A stretch of DNA of 64,000 bases from Endosaccharibacter trunci (GCA_024515975.1 JAMSKV010000005.1:62001-126000), one strand, 5' to 3'. Shown: positions 1 through 8,375, numbered from the stretch's first letter. Notes: generated from the sequence alone by a model not told the origin. Program-made: numbers and translations.

Positions 1-2
1 TG

Positions 3-884
3 TCCCTCGGGCGCTTGTTCGAAGGGCATCTCAACGTCATCCGGCTGGTCGTCCTGCATGGGGATGCGGATCAGAATCGGGCCCTGGCCCGGACGGTTCG
101 GGAGGGCGGGCTCACGGCGCTCTGGGTGACGGATGAGACGCCGGTCCGTGCGCGGCCGGATGGAGAAGGCTGGGTGTTGGACGGCGAGAAGAGCATCGCC
201 TCGGGAGTCGGGCTCGCGAGCGCCGCGCTGATCACGGTGCAGCCGCCCGACGGTCAGACGCGCTTGGCCCTGGCGCCGGTCGAGAGGAGCGGGCTGGCCG
301 CGCGCGTCTCGCTGAGCGGCATGCGCGGCGCGGCCACCGGGCGCTACGACTTCACCGGCGCCCGGATCGCAGGGAGCGCCCTGATCGGCGCGCCTGGCAT
401 CTATCTGTCCCAGCCGGAATTCTCCGCCGGCGCCTGGCGCGGCGCGGCCGTGGCGCTGGGCGGCATCGACCGGCTCGTCGACGAGATGCGAACGATCCTG
501 CGTGCGCGGGGGCGGGACGCCGATCCGCATCAGCGTGTGCGGATCGGCGAAGCGCTGATCCAGCGCGAAACCGCCGCTTTCTGGTGCCGTCGCGCCTGCC
601 TTCTGGCCGAAGGCCGCGGTTATGAGCCCGGCGATGTGCAGGCGACGGTGAATCTGGCCCGGATCGCCTGCGAGACATCAGCCCTGGCGGTGATCGAACG
701 GGTCCAGCGGGGACTCGGGCTCGGCGCGTTCGTTCGTGGCGGCGTGGTGGAGCGGACGATGCGCGATCTTGCGACCTATCTGCGTCAGCCGGCGCCGGAC
801 GAAACGCTGGTGGAGGCGGCGGGATGGTTCGTCGGTCGCGACATGCCCGATCCGGACCGCATGCCGGCGGGAGGTCCGTCGTGA
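3..884 (+). CDS. Acyl-CoA dehydrogenase-like protein, C-terminal part
   Basis: The reading frame is already open at the window edge, so this is the C-terminal ~294 codons of a longer gene. An internal TTG at 15 should not be taken as the start. The first ~100 visible residues match the middle beta domain of acyl-CoA dehydrogenases (a tryptophan-bearing 'ALWVTDE' followed by 'W.LDGEKSIASG'). The rest is the helical C-terminal flavin/substrate domain. Members of the superfamily bind FAD and oxidise acyl-CoA thioesters; substrate unknown here. Its stop codon overlaps the GTG start of the PIG-L gene (GTGA at 881-884), so the two are probably translationally coupled. Genes following it suggest sugar or lipid tailoring rather than beta-oxidation. 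Family assignment good, specific reaction unknown. Confidence 0.72.
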   Translation, partial: SLGRLFEGHLNVIRLVVLHGDADQNRALARTVREGGLTALWVTDETPVRARPDGEGWVLDGEKSIASGVGLASAALITVQPPDGQTRLALAPVERSGLAARVSLSGMRGAATGRYDFTGARIAGSALIGAPGIYLSQPEFSAGAWRGAAVALGGIDRLVDEMRTILRARGRDADPHQRVRIGEALIQRETAAFWCRRACLLAEGRGYEPGDVQATVNLARIACETSALAVIERVQRGLGLGAFVRGGVVERTMRDLATYLRQPAPDETLVEAAGWFVGRDMPDPDRMPAGGPS

Positions 885-1612
885 TACGGGCGGGGGACGC
901 GCTGGCGGCGTTCCGCGCGCTGCCCGTCGCCCCGATCGGCGCCGTGCTGCCGGGAACCGTGCTGATCCTGGCGCCGCATCCGGATGACGAATCGCTCGGC
1001 TGCGGCGGCATCATCGCAGCCTTGTGCGCGGCCGGACGTCCGCCGGTCGTCGTCGTGCTCACCGACGGCGCCGGATCGCACCCGTCCTCGCCGAGCTGGC
1101 CGCCGGAGCGGCTGCGGGCCGTCCGTGCCCAGGAGGTCGCGCAGGCCGTGTCGCTGCTCGGACTGCCGCAGGACCATCTGGTGCTGATGAACCTTGCCGA
1201 TACGCGTGCGCCGCGCGAAGGGCCGGCGTTCGAACGCGCGGTGGCGGATCTGGCCGCGATCGCCGTCGCGCGGGGCTGCGACAGCATCCTGTCGAGCTGG
1301 GAGCACGATCCGCATGGCGATCATGTCGCCGCCTGGCATATCGCCCGGGCGGCAACGGATCGGATCGGGGCGCGGGCCCTGGCCTATCCGGTCTGGGGCT
1401 GGACCCTGGACGAGGAGGCCGTGCTGCCGGGCGAGATCCCGGCCGGATGGCGCATCGACGTGGAACCGTTCCTGGACGTCAAGGCCCGCGCCGTCGCTGC
1501 GCATGCGACGCAGCATGGCAGCCTGATCACCGACGATCCGGACGGCTTCGCGCTGCCCGAGGATTTCCTGAACCTGTTCCGAGGCCGTTTCGAGACCGTG
1601 CTGCTGCCATGA
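881..1612 (+). CDS. PIG-L family deacetylase (LmbE-like)
   Basis: A 243-residue zinc-dependent N-deacetylase of the PIG-L/LmbE family, whose members remove acetyl groups from N-acetylglucosaminyl substrates. The diagnostic zinc motif PHPDDE lies at residues ~32-37, followed by 'SLGCGG'; a second metal cluster 'HDPHGDH' lies near residue 142. I chose GTG at 881 rather than the ATG at 824. It gives the normal family N-terminus, is preceded by GGGAGG at 869-874, and makes a 4-bp overlap with the upstream stop. The downstream methyltransferase starts inside its stop codon (ATGA, 1609-1612). No signal peptide, so cytoplasmic. Family assignment is firm; the actual substrate is not known. Confidence 0.85.
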   Translation: MIRAGDALAAFRALPVAPIGAVLPGTVLILAPHPDDESLGCGGIIAALCAAGRPPVVVVLTDGAGSHPSSPSWPPERLRAVRAQEVAQAVSLLGLPQDHLVLMNLADTRAPREGPAFERAVADLAAIAVARGCDSILSSWEHDPHGDHVAAWHIARAATDRIGARALAYPVWGWTLDEEAVLPGEIPAGWRIDVEPFLDVKARAVAAHATQHGSLITDDPDGFALPEDFLNLFRGRFETVLLP

Positions 1613-2205
1613 GCGGGCAGAGTTGGGGCCGCGACGTGTTCGACCGGCTTTACGGCGCCGATCCCGATCCGTGGCGGTTCGACAGCAGCGCCTACGAGGC
1701 TGGGAAATACGCCGACACGCTCGCGCAGCTCGGCGATGGGCGGTTCTCGTCCGCGCTCGAGCTGGGCTGCGGCAACGGGGCGATGAGCATGCAACTGATC
1801 GAGCGATGCGACGCCTTGCTGGCGGTGGATATTTCGCCGAACGCCCTGGCCCTGGCGAAACGCCGCTGCGTGGACCGGCCGGGGATCGCGTTCCGGGAAG
1901 CCGTGATGCCGGGCGGTTTCGCGGATCTGCCGGCAGGGCCGTTCGATCTCGTCGTGATCTCCGAGCTGCTCTATTTCCTGAGCCCCTCTGACGTCTCGGA
2001 TCTCGCCGGGCGCATCGCCGGTGTGCTGGCCGACCGGGCGCTGGTGCTCCTGGTGAACTGGACCGGCGAGACCGACACGCCCTGCACCGGCGATGCGGCC
2101 GCCGAACGGTTCGTCGATGCGCTCGGCGCGCTCGGCCGGTTCGAAACCCGGCTCCTGCGCCGCGACGCCTACCGGATTGACGGGCTGCGCCGGAACATGC
2201 GCTGA
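1609..2205 (+). CDS. NodS-like class I SAM-dependent methyltransferase
   Basis: A 198-residue Rossmann-fold methyltransferase with the SAM-binding motif I 'ELGCGNGAMS' at residues 51-60 and an acidic residue ending the second strand ('AVDIS'). The N-terminal 'DPDPWRF' resembles the NodS branch, which N-methylates deacetylated chitooligosaccharide in rhizobia. A methyltransferase next to a PIG-L deacetylase therefore fits a deacetylate-then-methylate scheme on an amino sugar, but that is inference. The ATG at 1609 overlaps the PIG-L stop (ATGA). The gene ends 4 bp before the stop of the convergent glycosyltransferase, leaving no room for a separate terminator. Confidence 0.8.
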   Translation: MSGQSWGRDVFDRLYGADPDPWRFDSSAYEAGKYADTLAQLGDGRFSSALELGCGNGAMSMQLIERCDALLAVDISPNALALAKRRCVDRPGIAFREAVMPGGFADLPAGPFDLVVISELLYFLSPSDVSDLAGRIAGVLADRALVLLVNWTGETDTPCTGDAAAERFVDALGALGRFETRLLRRDAYRIDGLRRNMR

Positions 2206-2209
2206 GTTT

Positions 2210-3319
2210 TCAGTCTGCCGGTTCGGTATCGCGGGCCGCGCCAGCCCTCGCGCGTTCTCTCAAGAGGGTGCTGACGATCCATTCCGCTTCCTCGTGATGC
2301 CGCGCCAGCAGGCGTCTTTCCACGGGACGGCGTTTGAGCACGGGGCTGCTGCCTTCCAGCGCATCCCAGCCTTCACCCAGGAACGGCAGTTTCAGCCAGC
2401 TCTCCAGAGCGTCGCTGTCGACCTCGAGCGTCGCCGCCAGGGTTGCCACGTCCGGGTGTGGGGCGCCGCTCCGGCGCAGCCGCTGGAATTCCGCCCTGGC
2501 CCGGGCGCGGCGAAGGGCGGCAAAGGGGGGCTCCAGCGACCCGTCCAGCAGCGGATCCTGCTTCAGCATGCGCCGCGCCATCGTGTCGGCCATGCCGCCG
2601 ACAGCGCGCCCCACGGTCCGGCCGGAGACCACGACGCGCACCTCCGGCGCGTGCCGGATCCGTCGGTCCACCCGTCGGAGCGCCCGGAGAAACGCACGGT
2701 CCTCGCCGGTCGGCAAAGGCGGCACGCCTCCGGCGGCCTGCCAGGCGCGAACGGTGACGGCGATGCTCGCGCCGGAATGTTCGGTATGGCGCGGCCAGGG
2801 GTCGAACGGATCGGGATCGGCGAGGGCATGGATGTGATCGAGCACGGTGCCGAACGCCACCTCGCTTGCGTCGTCCGCATGCAGTTCGGCCGGGATCAGG
2901 AGCGCTTCCACCGGGTCGATCGCCGCCTGCCCGCACACCACCTCCACCCCGGAGACGAGCGCGCGCCGCGTGGCCGCGAGCCAGTCCGGCTGCACGCGTC
3001 CGTCGGCATCGGTCGTGAGAAGCAGGCCATCCGGGCCGGCGATCGCGGCGGCGATCCGCATCGCTTCGGCGCGTGCGCCGCCGGCATGAGCGCGTTCGGG
3101 CGGCAAGCATGTCTCGATGGCCGTGACGGGAAAGCGCAGCGCCGGACGCAGCCGGTCCACCACTTCCATGGTCTCGTCGCGCGTGTTGTTGACCAGCAGC
3201 ACGGCGTGGTCGGGGGCCGGACCGTGCTGGTCCGACAGGGCGCGCAGACACGCGACGATCCGCTCCGCCTCGTCGCGAACGGGAATGGCAACGCAAGCCG
3301 GAACGCAGGCTGGAACCAT
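2210..3319 (-). CDS. Family 2 glycosyltransferase
   Basis: About 369 residues. It begins with the GT-A signature 'VAIPVRDE' and has a DxD-type metal/nucleotide-sugar motif 'TTDADG' near residue 102, followed by 'W.A' as in GT2 enzymes. The C-terminal third is helical, Arg-rich and not diagnostic. No membrane segment is obvious. Two ATGs are possible (3325 and 3319). The one at 3319 sits 7 nt behind GGAG, whereas 3325 is too close, so 3319 is preferred. It is convergent with the acyl-CoA dehydrogenase / PIG-L / methyltransferase operon and almost touches it, so the four genes probably act together on a glycoconjugate. Its promoter must lie in 3320-3536, shared with the divergent aldo/keto reductase. 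Confidence 0.75.
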   Translation of the reverse strand: MVPACVPACVAIPVRDEAERIVACLRALSDQHGPAPDHAVLLVNNTRDETMEVVDRLRPALRFPVTAIETCLPPERAHAGGARAEAMRIAAAIAGPDGLLLTTDADGRVQPDWLAATRRALVSGVEVVCGQAAIDPVEALLIPAELHADDASEVAFGTVLDHIHALADPDPFDPWPRHTEHSGASIAVTVRAWQAAGGVPPLPTGEDRAFLRALRRVDRRIRHAPEVRVVVSGRTVGRAVGGMADTMARRMLKQDPLLDGSLEPPFAALRRARARAEFQRLRRSGAPHPDVATLAATLEVDSDALESWLKLPFLGEGWDALEGSSPVLKRRPVERRLLARHHEEAEWIVSTLLRERARAGAARDTEPAD

Positions 3320-3536
3320 CGGCATTCTCCAGAGGCGTGCGAGACGCGGGACTCAGCGGCGCGGAACGCCGGGTCCGATCGGACCGCTCTTGCAACGCGC
3401 GTCATAACAAAAAGCGTTTTTCCTTCCCGGACACGTGTTTGTGCGGTGGGGAAGGCGTCGCCATGCGCACCGGCGCGGCCCATCATGGGGAAGGCGGCTT
3501 CAGGGCCGACCGATCTGATCCGGGAGAGTTTGGTTC
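3320..3536. promoter_or_regulatory. Divergent promoter region between glycosyltransferase and aldo/keto reductase
   Basis: This 217-bp gap separates two divergently transcribed genes and must hold both promoters. It contains a short AT-rich palindrome (five A, GCG, five T) at about 3409-3421. I could not identify convincing -35/-10 pairs. Confidence 0.35.
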
Positions 3537-4568
3537 ATGAGCATGGAACACAGGCGGCTCGGCCGCTCGGGCCTCCGCGTGCCGGTTCTGAGCTTCGGCA
3601 CGGCGACCTTCGCCGGGCGGGGCGAGTTCTTCGAGGCGTGGGGCGCCACGGACGTGTCCGACGCCTCGCGCATGGTCGATATCTGCCTCGATGCCGGTCT
3701 GAACATGTTCGACAGCGCCGACATCTATTCCGCGGGCGGCGCCGAGGAAGTGCTGGGTGCGGCGATCAAGGGCCGTCGCGATCAGGTGCTGATTTCCACC
3801 AAGGCGACCTTCCGCCTGGGCGAAGGCGCCAACGATGTCGGTTCGTCCCGCTTCCATCTGGTGAAGAGCGTCGAGGGCGCCCTGAAGCGCCTCGGGACCG
3901 ATCGGATCGACCTGTTCCAGTTGCACGGCTTCGACGCCATGGTGCCGCCGGAGGAAACACTGGGCGCGCTGGACGATCTCGTGCGGGCTGGCAAGATTCT
4001 CTATGTCGGCTGCTCGAATTTCTCCGGCTGGCACCTGATGAAGTCGCTTGCCGTGGCGGAACGCTACAACCTGCCGCGCTATGTGGCGCATCAGGCGTAT
4101 TATTCGCTGATCGGCCGCGACTACGAGAACGAACTGATGCCGCTGGGGCTCGACCAGGGCGTCGGCGCCATCGTCTGGAGCCCGCTCGGCTGGGGGCGCC
4201 TGACCGGCAAGATCGGCCGCAACAAGCCGATCCCGGACGGGTCGCGCCTGCACAAGACCGCCGAGATGGGGCCGCCGGTCGAGGACGAGTATCTCTTCAC
4301 CGTCACCGACGCGCTGGAAACGCTGGCGGCCGAACTCGGCAAGACGGTGCCGCAGGTCGCGCTGAACTGGCTGCTGCAGCGTCCCACCGTCGCCAACGTG
4401 ATCGTCGGCGCGCGCAACGAGGAACAGCTGAGGCAGAATCTCGGCGCGGTCGGCTGGTCCCTGACGGCGGAACAGGTCGCGCTGCTGGATAAGGCGAGCC
4501 ATCGGACCAAACCTTACCCCTACTGGCATCAGCAGGGCTTTGCCGAACGTAATCCGTTCCCGGTCTGA
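3537..4568 (+). CDS. Aldo/keto reductase
   Basis: A 343-residue NADPH-dependent oxidoreductase of the aldo/keto reductase superfamily (TIM barrel). The catalytic tetrad is visible: Asp59 and Tyr64 in 'FDSADIY', Lys89 in 'ISTKATF' and His130 in 'FQLHGFD'. The C-terminal coenzyme region has 'NWLLQRPTVANVIVGARNEEQL', cut here into parts: NWLLQRP, then VIVGARN, then EEQL. It resembles the large YghZ/Tas-like group acting on aldehydes and ketones; the physiological substrate cannot be read from sequence. ATG at 3537 follows GGGAGAG. It is followed by a GC-rich hairpin (4580-4608) and then egtB, so it may be a single-gene unit. Confidence 0.88.
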   Translation: MSMEHRRLGRSGLRVPVLSFGTATFAGRGEFFEAWGATDVSDASRMVDICLDAGLNMFDSADIYSAGGAEEVLGAAIKGRRDQVLISTKATFRLGEGANDVGSSRFHLVKSVEGALKRLGTDRIDLFQLHGFDAMVPPEETLGALDDLVRAGKILYVGCSNFSGWHLMKSLAVAERYNLPRYVAHQAYYSLIGRDYENELMPLGLDQGVGAIVWSPLGWGRLTGKIGRNKPIPDGSRLHKTAEMGPPVEDEYLFTVTDALETLAAELGKTVPQVALNWLLQRPTVANVIVGARNEEQLRQNLGAVGWSLTAEQVALLDKASHRTKPYPYWHQQGFAERNPFPV

Positions 4569-4579
4569 GCGGACGGAGC

Positions 4580-4608
4580 GCGGCCCCGGGGAACCGAGCC
4601 GGGGCCGC
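4580..4608 (+). terminator. GC-rich hairpin after aldo/keto reductase
   Basis: A perfect 10-bp stem (GCGGCCCCGG with CCGGGGCCGC) and a short loop lie just after the stop at 4568. It has no T-run, so it may be a weak or Rho-assisted terminator. Confidence 0.4.
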
Positions 4609-4636
4609 ATCGTTCTCGCGCGGGGAAGGAACGACC

Positions 4637-5857
4637 ATGGACCAGATCAGCTTCGGCGCCGTCGATCCGGCGGCGCTGCGACAGGCGTTCCGCACCGTGC
4701 GCGATCATACGGAGTCGCTGAGCGCCGCGCTGACGCCGGAGGATCAGGCGATCCAGTCCATGCCGGATGCCAGCCCGGCCAAATGGCACCGTGCGCACAC
4801 CACCTGGTTCTTCGAGCAGTTCCTCCTGCTTCCGCACGACCGATCCTATCGTCCGTATGACGAGGCGTTCGGCTTTCTGTTCAATTCCTATTACGAGGCG
4901 CTGGGTGCGCGGTATCCGCGTGCGACGCGCGGGCTGGTGACGCGTCCGGGCGCGGCGGCCGTGTCCGCCTATCGGGCCCATGTCGATGCGGCAGTCTGCC
5001 GGCTGATCGATGCCGCCCCCGGCACGGTGCGCGACACGGTGCGCGACCTCGTGACCCTCGGACTGCATCACGAACAGCAGCACCAGGAGCTTCTGCTCAC
5101 CGACATGCTGCACGCTTTCGCGCAGAATCCGCTCGCCTGGCGCGGCGACGGGCTGGCGGTGGTGCCGGGCTGGACCGCGCCGCGCGGCGAGGACGGCCCG
5201 ACGCGGTTCCTCGACCGGCCGGATGGCATCGTCGAGATCGGGCATCCCGGCGGCGGCTTCGGGTTCGACAACGAGTTCCCGCGCCATCGGGCGCTGCTGC
5301 AGCCGCACAGGCTGGCGAACCGGCTCGTTCGCAACGCCGAATGGCTCGCGTTCATGCAGGATGGCGGCTACCGCCAGGCCGCGCTGTGGATGTCGGACGG
5401 TTTCGTGATGACCAAGGCCGAGGGCTGGGACGCGCCGATGCATTGGCGGCCGGATGGGGAAGGGGGGTGGCTGCAAGTTTCTCCCGGCGGCCTGTCGGTC
5501 ATGGACCCCGATCAGCCGGTGCGCCACATCTCCTGGTACGAGGCCGACGCGTTCGCCCGATGGGCTGGGGCGCGTCTGCCCACAGAGCAGGAGCTGGAAG
5601 CGTCGGCGCAGGACCTGCCCGAGTTCCATTCCCATGTCTGGCAATGGACCAACAGCGCCTATCTCGCCTATCCGGGGTTCCGTCCCGTTCCCGGCGCGAT
5701 CGGCGAATACAACGGCAAGTTCATGATCAACCAGATGGTGCTGCGCGGTTCGTCCGCCGCCACGCCACCCGGCCATGCCCGCGACAGCTACCGCAACTTC
5801 TTCCAGCCGGAAAAGCGCTGGCAGATGAGCGGCCTGCGGCTGGCCCGCGATTCCTGA
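4637..5857 (+). CDS. egtB: Ergothioneine biosynthesis protein EgtB (sulfoxide synthase)
   Basis: A 406-residue non-heme iron enzyme that couples hercynine (trimethylhistidine) to a thiol donor with oxygen, the second step of ergothioneine synthesis. The N-terminal DinB-like domain carries the iron ligands: His51 in 'KWHRAHTTWFFE' and His145/His149 in 'HHEQQHQELL'. The C-terminal half is a formylglycine-generating-enzyme-like fold ending in 'GEYNGKF', 'VLRGSS' and 'YRNFF'. ATG at 4637 follows AAGGA. egtD begins 22 bp after its stop, so the pair is one operon. No egtA, egtC or egtE is present, which fits the reduced proteobacterial type of the pathway. Confidence 0.94.
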   Translation: MDQISFGAVDPAALRQAFRTVRDHTESLSAALTPEDQAIQSMPDASPAKWHRAHTTWFFEQFLLLPHDRSYRPYDEAFGFLFNSYYEALGARYPRATRGLVTRPGAAAVSAYRAHVDAAVCRLIDAAPGTVRDTVRDLVTLGLHHEQQHQELLLTDMLHAFAQNPLAWRGDGLAVVPGWTAPRGEDGPTRFLDRPDGIVEIGHPGGGFGFDNEFPRHRALLQPHRLANRLVRNAEWLAFMQDGGYRQAALWMSDGFVMTKAEGWDAPMHWRPDGEGGWLQVSPGGLSVMDPDQPVRHISWYEADAFARWAGARLPTEQELEASAQDLPEFHSHVWQWTNSAYLAYPGFRPVPGAIGEYNGKFMINQMVLRGSSAATPPGHARDSYRNFFQPEKRWQMSGLRLARDS

Positions 5858-5879
5858 CCCGACGCCACAGCGAGTGTTC

Positions 5880-6824
5880 ATGCCCGATATGCCGACGCCG
5901 CCCGACGTGACGGTGGAGATCCTGTCGGGTCTCACCGCCCGCCAGAAGACGCTGCCCGCCAAATTGTTCTACGACGAGGCAGGCTGCGCGCTGTTCGAGC
6001 GCATCACGCGCCTCCCGGAATACTACGTGACCCGCGCGGAGAACGCGCTTCTGGCCCGTCATGCCGGCGAGATCGCCGAGAAAGCGCCGATCGGCGCGGC
6101 GCTGGTGGAGTATGGTGCTGCGGATGAGAGCAAGGCCGTCAGCCTGCTGGATGCCGGTACGCGCGCTTTCACGGCCTATGCGCCGGTCGATATCGCGCCG
6201 GGTGCGCTGGCGGCGATCGTGGCCCGCATGCGGATCAGCCATCCGGCGATCCCGGTCTTGCCTTTGGTGGCGGATTTCCTGCAGCCGCTTTCGCTTCCTG
6301 CTTCCTTCTCGGACAAGGCGGCGTTCGGTTTCTTCCCGGGCTCGACCATCGGCAATTTCCGGCCGGAGGCGGTGCATCGCTTCCTGGGCCATGTGCGGGA
6401 CACGCTGTCAGGCCAGGCTGCGCCCATGCTGGTGGTCGGGACCGATCTGCGCAAGGACGAGTCCGTGCTGGTGCCGGCCTATGACGATGCGGAGGGCGTC
6501 ACCGCACAGTTCAATCTCAATATCCTGTCGCATGTGAACGCCATCGCCGGCGCGGATTTCGACCTGGCCGGCTTCCGTCATCGCGCGTTGTGGAACGCCC
6601 ATGAGGGGCGGATGGAAATGCATCTGGAGAGCCTGTCGGCACAGACCGTGACCGTGTCGGGAACCAGGATCGCGTTCCGCCGCGGCGAAACCATTCATAC
6701 AGAGGACAGCTACAAGCATACGCGCGAGGGCTTTCTTGCCCTCGCGCAGGGGGCGGGCTGGCGGTCAGGCGGTTTTTGGACCGACCCGGACGGGTTGTTC
6801 GGAATGCACCTGCTGCTCGGCTGA
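5880..6824 (+). CDS. egtD: L-histidine N-alpha-methyltransferase EgtD
   Basis: A 314-residue SAM-dependent enzyme that trimethylates histidine to hercynine, the first step of ergothioneine synthesis. Recognised by 'KLFYDEAGCALFE', the SAM loop 'VEYGAADESKAVSLLDAG', 'GFFPGSTIGNF', 'ADFDL...WN' with 'MEMHL', and the C-terminal 'GETIHTEDSYKH'. The SAM loop is somewhat unusual in having Ala-Ala-Asp where many homologues have Gly-Ser-Gly. ATG at 5880 gives the best N-terminus; GTG at 5874 is an alternative. Its last 60 bp overlap the end of the convergent ABM-domain gene. With egtB immediately upstream, this is a complete core ergothioneine operon. Confidence 0.93.
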   Translation: MPDMPTPPDVTVEILSGLTARQKTLPAKLFYDEAGCALFERITRLPEYYVTRAENALLARHAGEIAEKAPIGAALVEYGAADESKAVSLLDAGTRAFTAYAPVDIAPGALAAIVARMRISHPAIPVLPLVADFLQPLSLPASFSDKAAFGFFPGSTIGNFRPEAVHRFLGHVRDTLSGQAAPMLVVGTDLRKDESVLVPAYDDAEGVTAQFNLNILSHVNAIAGADFDLAGFRHRALWNAHEGRMEMHLESLSAQTVTVSGTRIAFRRGETIHTEDSYKHTREGFLALAQGAGWRSGGFWTDPDGLFGMHLLLG

Positions 6825-7445
6825 CGAGATTCCGATCCAGCCGGATTGCTTCGAGGCAATGATGTCGAAGCGACGGAACACGACCGGCGTGTCGACGAAG
6901 CGGTTGATCGCCTCCATCACGCCATTATGCGCGATCCCGTGCAGATGCGCCGCACGGGCTTCCTCATGCGGAAAGGTGTCGAACACGGCATAGCCATTCT
7001 TGGCGGTCCGGAGCGCATACCAGGCCAGCGTGTCCGCTTCCGACGCCGCGTTCTCGCGTGCCTTGACCAGCGCCTCGCCGAAATCGCGCCCCGCGCCCAG
7101 CCGCGTCTCGATCTCGACATAGGTTCCGACCGTCGGCACCGCGTTCGGATCCGGCACGATGGCGGCGACGATTTCCGACATCGAGACATGCGGCATGCCA
7201 TGCAGGCTGGTCACGGTCTTGATCACCAGGCCGCGGCCGATCGCCCCGGCGATATGCTTGATCCGGCCCATCGCCCCGTCGAACGTGTCGAAGATGCCGA
7301 AATGGCTTTCGTCGAAGCGGATCGCATACCAGTCGCGCGTGTCGGGTTCGCCCTGGGCCTTGGCGAGAGCCTGTTCGAGGAAGTCCCGTATCTCCTCCGT
7401 GGTGGATTGCCTGGCTTCGATCTCCACGAACAAGGCGTTGGGCAT
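6765..7445 (-). CDS. Tandem ABM-domain protein (putative quinol-type monooxygenase)
   Basis: A 226-residue protein made of two ferredoxin-like ABM (antibiotic biosynthesis monooxygenase) repeats, residues ~1-95 and ~105-200. Each half repeats 'FVEIEAR / YVEIETR', a helix with a run of Ala, 'WYAIRF / WYALRT' and 'FGIFDTF / YAVFDTF'. Such small proteins are oxygenases or non-catalytic dimerising proteins; no substrate can be inferred. ATG at 7445 follows GAGGAG. The gene lies 54 bp after the epimerase gene on the same strand, so it is probably the last gene of the CysQ-epimerase operon. Its 3' end runs 60 bp into the convergent egtD coding region. Confidence 0.75.
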   Translation of the reverse strand: MPNALFVEIEARQSTTEEIRDFLEQALAKAQGEPDTRDWYAIRFDESHFGIFDTFDGAMGRIKHIAGAIGRGLVIKTVTSLHGMPHVSMSEIVAAIVPDPNAVPTVGTYVEIETRLGAGRDFGEALVKARENAASEADTLAWYALRTAKNGYAVFDTFPHEEARAAHLHGIAHNGVMEAINRFVDTPVVFRRFDIIASKQSGWIGISSAEQQVHSEQPVRVGPKTA

Positions 7446-7499
7446 GGCGCGAACTCCTCTTCTGGCCGGAAGAGAAACAGTCGAAGCCCGGCGCGGGTT

Positions 7500-8375
7500 T
7501 CACCGTTCCACGGCGACGCTCCAGCCCAGTGCGGCGCTGGCGCCGGGAGCGATCCGCATCAATCCCGGCTTGTCCTCGAACGGCCCATCGAACGCCTCCG
7601 GACTGGCGAAGCCGTGCCAGGGTTCGATGCACAGGAACGCCGCGCCGGGCTTGGACCAGATGCCGAGCGCGTTCATGCCGTGCCAGCCGATCCTGAGCGA
7701 GAGCGGCGCGCCTGCGGCCTCGAAGCGGACCGAATGGCTGGCCGGCTGCATCAGGATCACCGCGTCGTCCTCGAACAGGGCCGGATCGAGCGGCAGAACG
7801 CCGTCCCGGATCGGGCTCGGATGGGTTTGCGAGGTCAGGAGGCCGGCGCGCACGCGCCGGATCGGCTCCGGCTCCGCGCGCTCGAACACCAGACGGTGCG
7901 AGAGCGGGTCCGCATCGTCCGCCAGCGGCCAGCGGAAGGCGGGATGCGCGCCGATCGAACAGGGCAGAGGGTCGGGCCCCGGATTGCGGATCAGATAGTC
8001 CACATGCAGCGCGGGCCCGTCGAGCCGGTAGCCGATCTCCAGCATGAAGGGATAGGGGAAATGCTCCAGGCTCTCGGCATCTGAACGCAGCGACAAACGG
8101 CAGCCCTGCGCATCGCGCGAGATCCAGTCGAACCGCCGGTCGCGCGCGAAGCCGTGCTGGCCCAAAGAATAGTCGCGGCCGTCCCGGCGCAGGGTGTCGT
8201 TCTTCAGCCGGCCAACGACGGGAAACAGAACCGGTGCATGACGCTTCCATTCCGGGCCGGCCTGCCACAGCATTTCCCGGTCGCCCGCGCGGAGCGAGCA
8301 CAGCTCGGCGCCGTCCGCTTTCACGATCAGGGCGAGATCGGCGTTGCCGAATTGATGCGTATCGGGGTCGCTCAC
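7500..8375 (-). CDS. Aldose 1-epimerase family protein (LacX-like)
   Basis: A 291-residue galactose mutarotase-like beta-sandwich. Motifs of the LacX/YeaD branch are visible: 'HAPVLFPVVGRLKND' near residue 45, 'LGQHGFARDRRFDW' near residue 75, and the catalytic-type His in 'SIGAHPAFRWPL'. A C-terminal 'CIEPWHG' is typical of the family. Members interconvert anomers of aldohexoses or related sugars; the true substrate here is unknown. GTG at 8375 is the only start giving the family N-terminus, and it overlaps the upstream stop by 4 bp (GTGA), so it is translationally coupled to the CysQ-like gene. Confidence 0.83.
   Translation of the reverse strand: MSDPDTHQFGNADLALIVKADGAELCSLRAGDREMLWQAGPEWKRHAPVLFPVVGRLKNDTLRRDGRDYSLGQHGFARDRRFDWISRDAQGCRLSLRSDAESLEHFPYPFMLEIGYRLDGPALHVDYLIRNPGPDPLPCSIGAHPAFRWPLADDADPLSHRLVFERAEPEPIRRVRAGLLTSQTHPSPIRDGVLPLDPALFEDDAVILMQPASHSVRFEAAGAPLSLRIGWHGMNALGIWSKPGAAFLCIEPWHGFASPEAFDGPFEDKPGLMRIAPGASAALGWSVAVER

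Noticed and set aside
2093-4492. 799-codon plus-strand frame across three genes
   Set aside because: Antisense to the glycosyltransferase and out of frame with the aldo/keto reductase; no recognisable protein.
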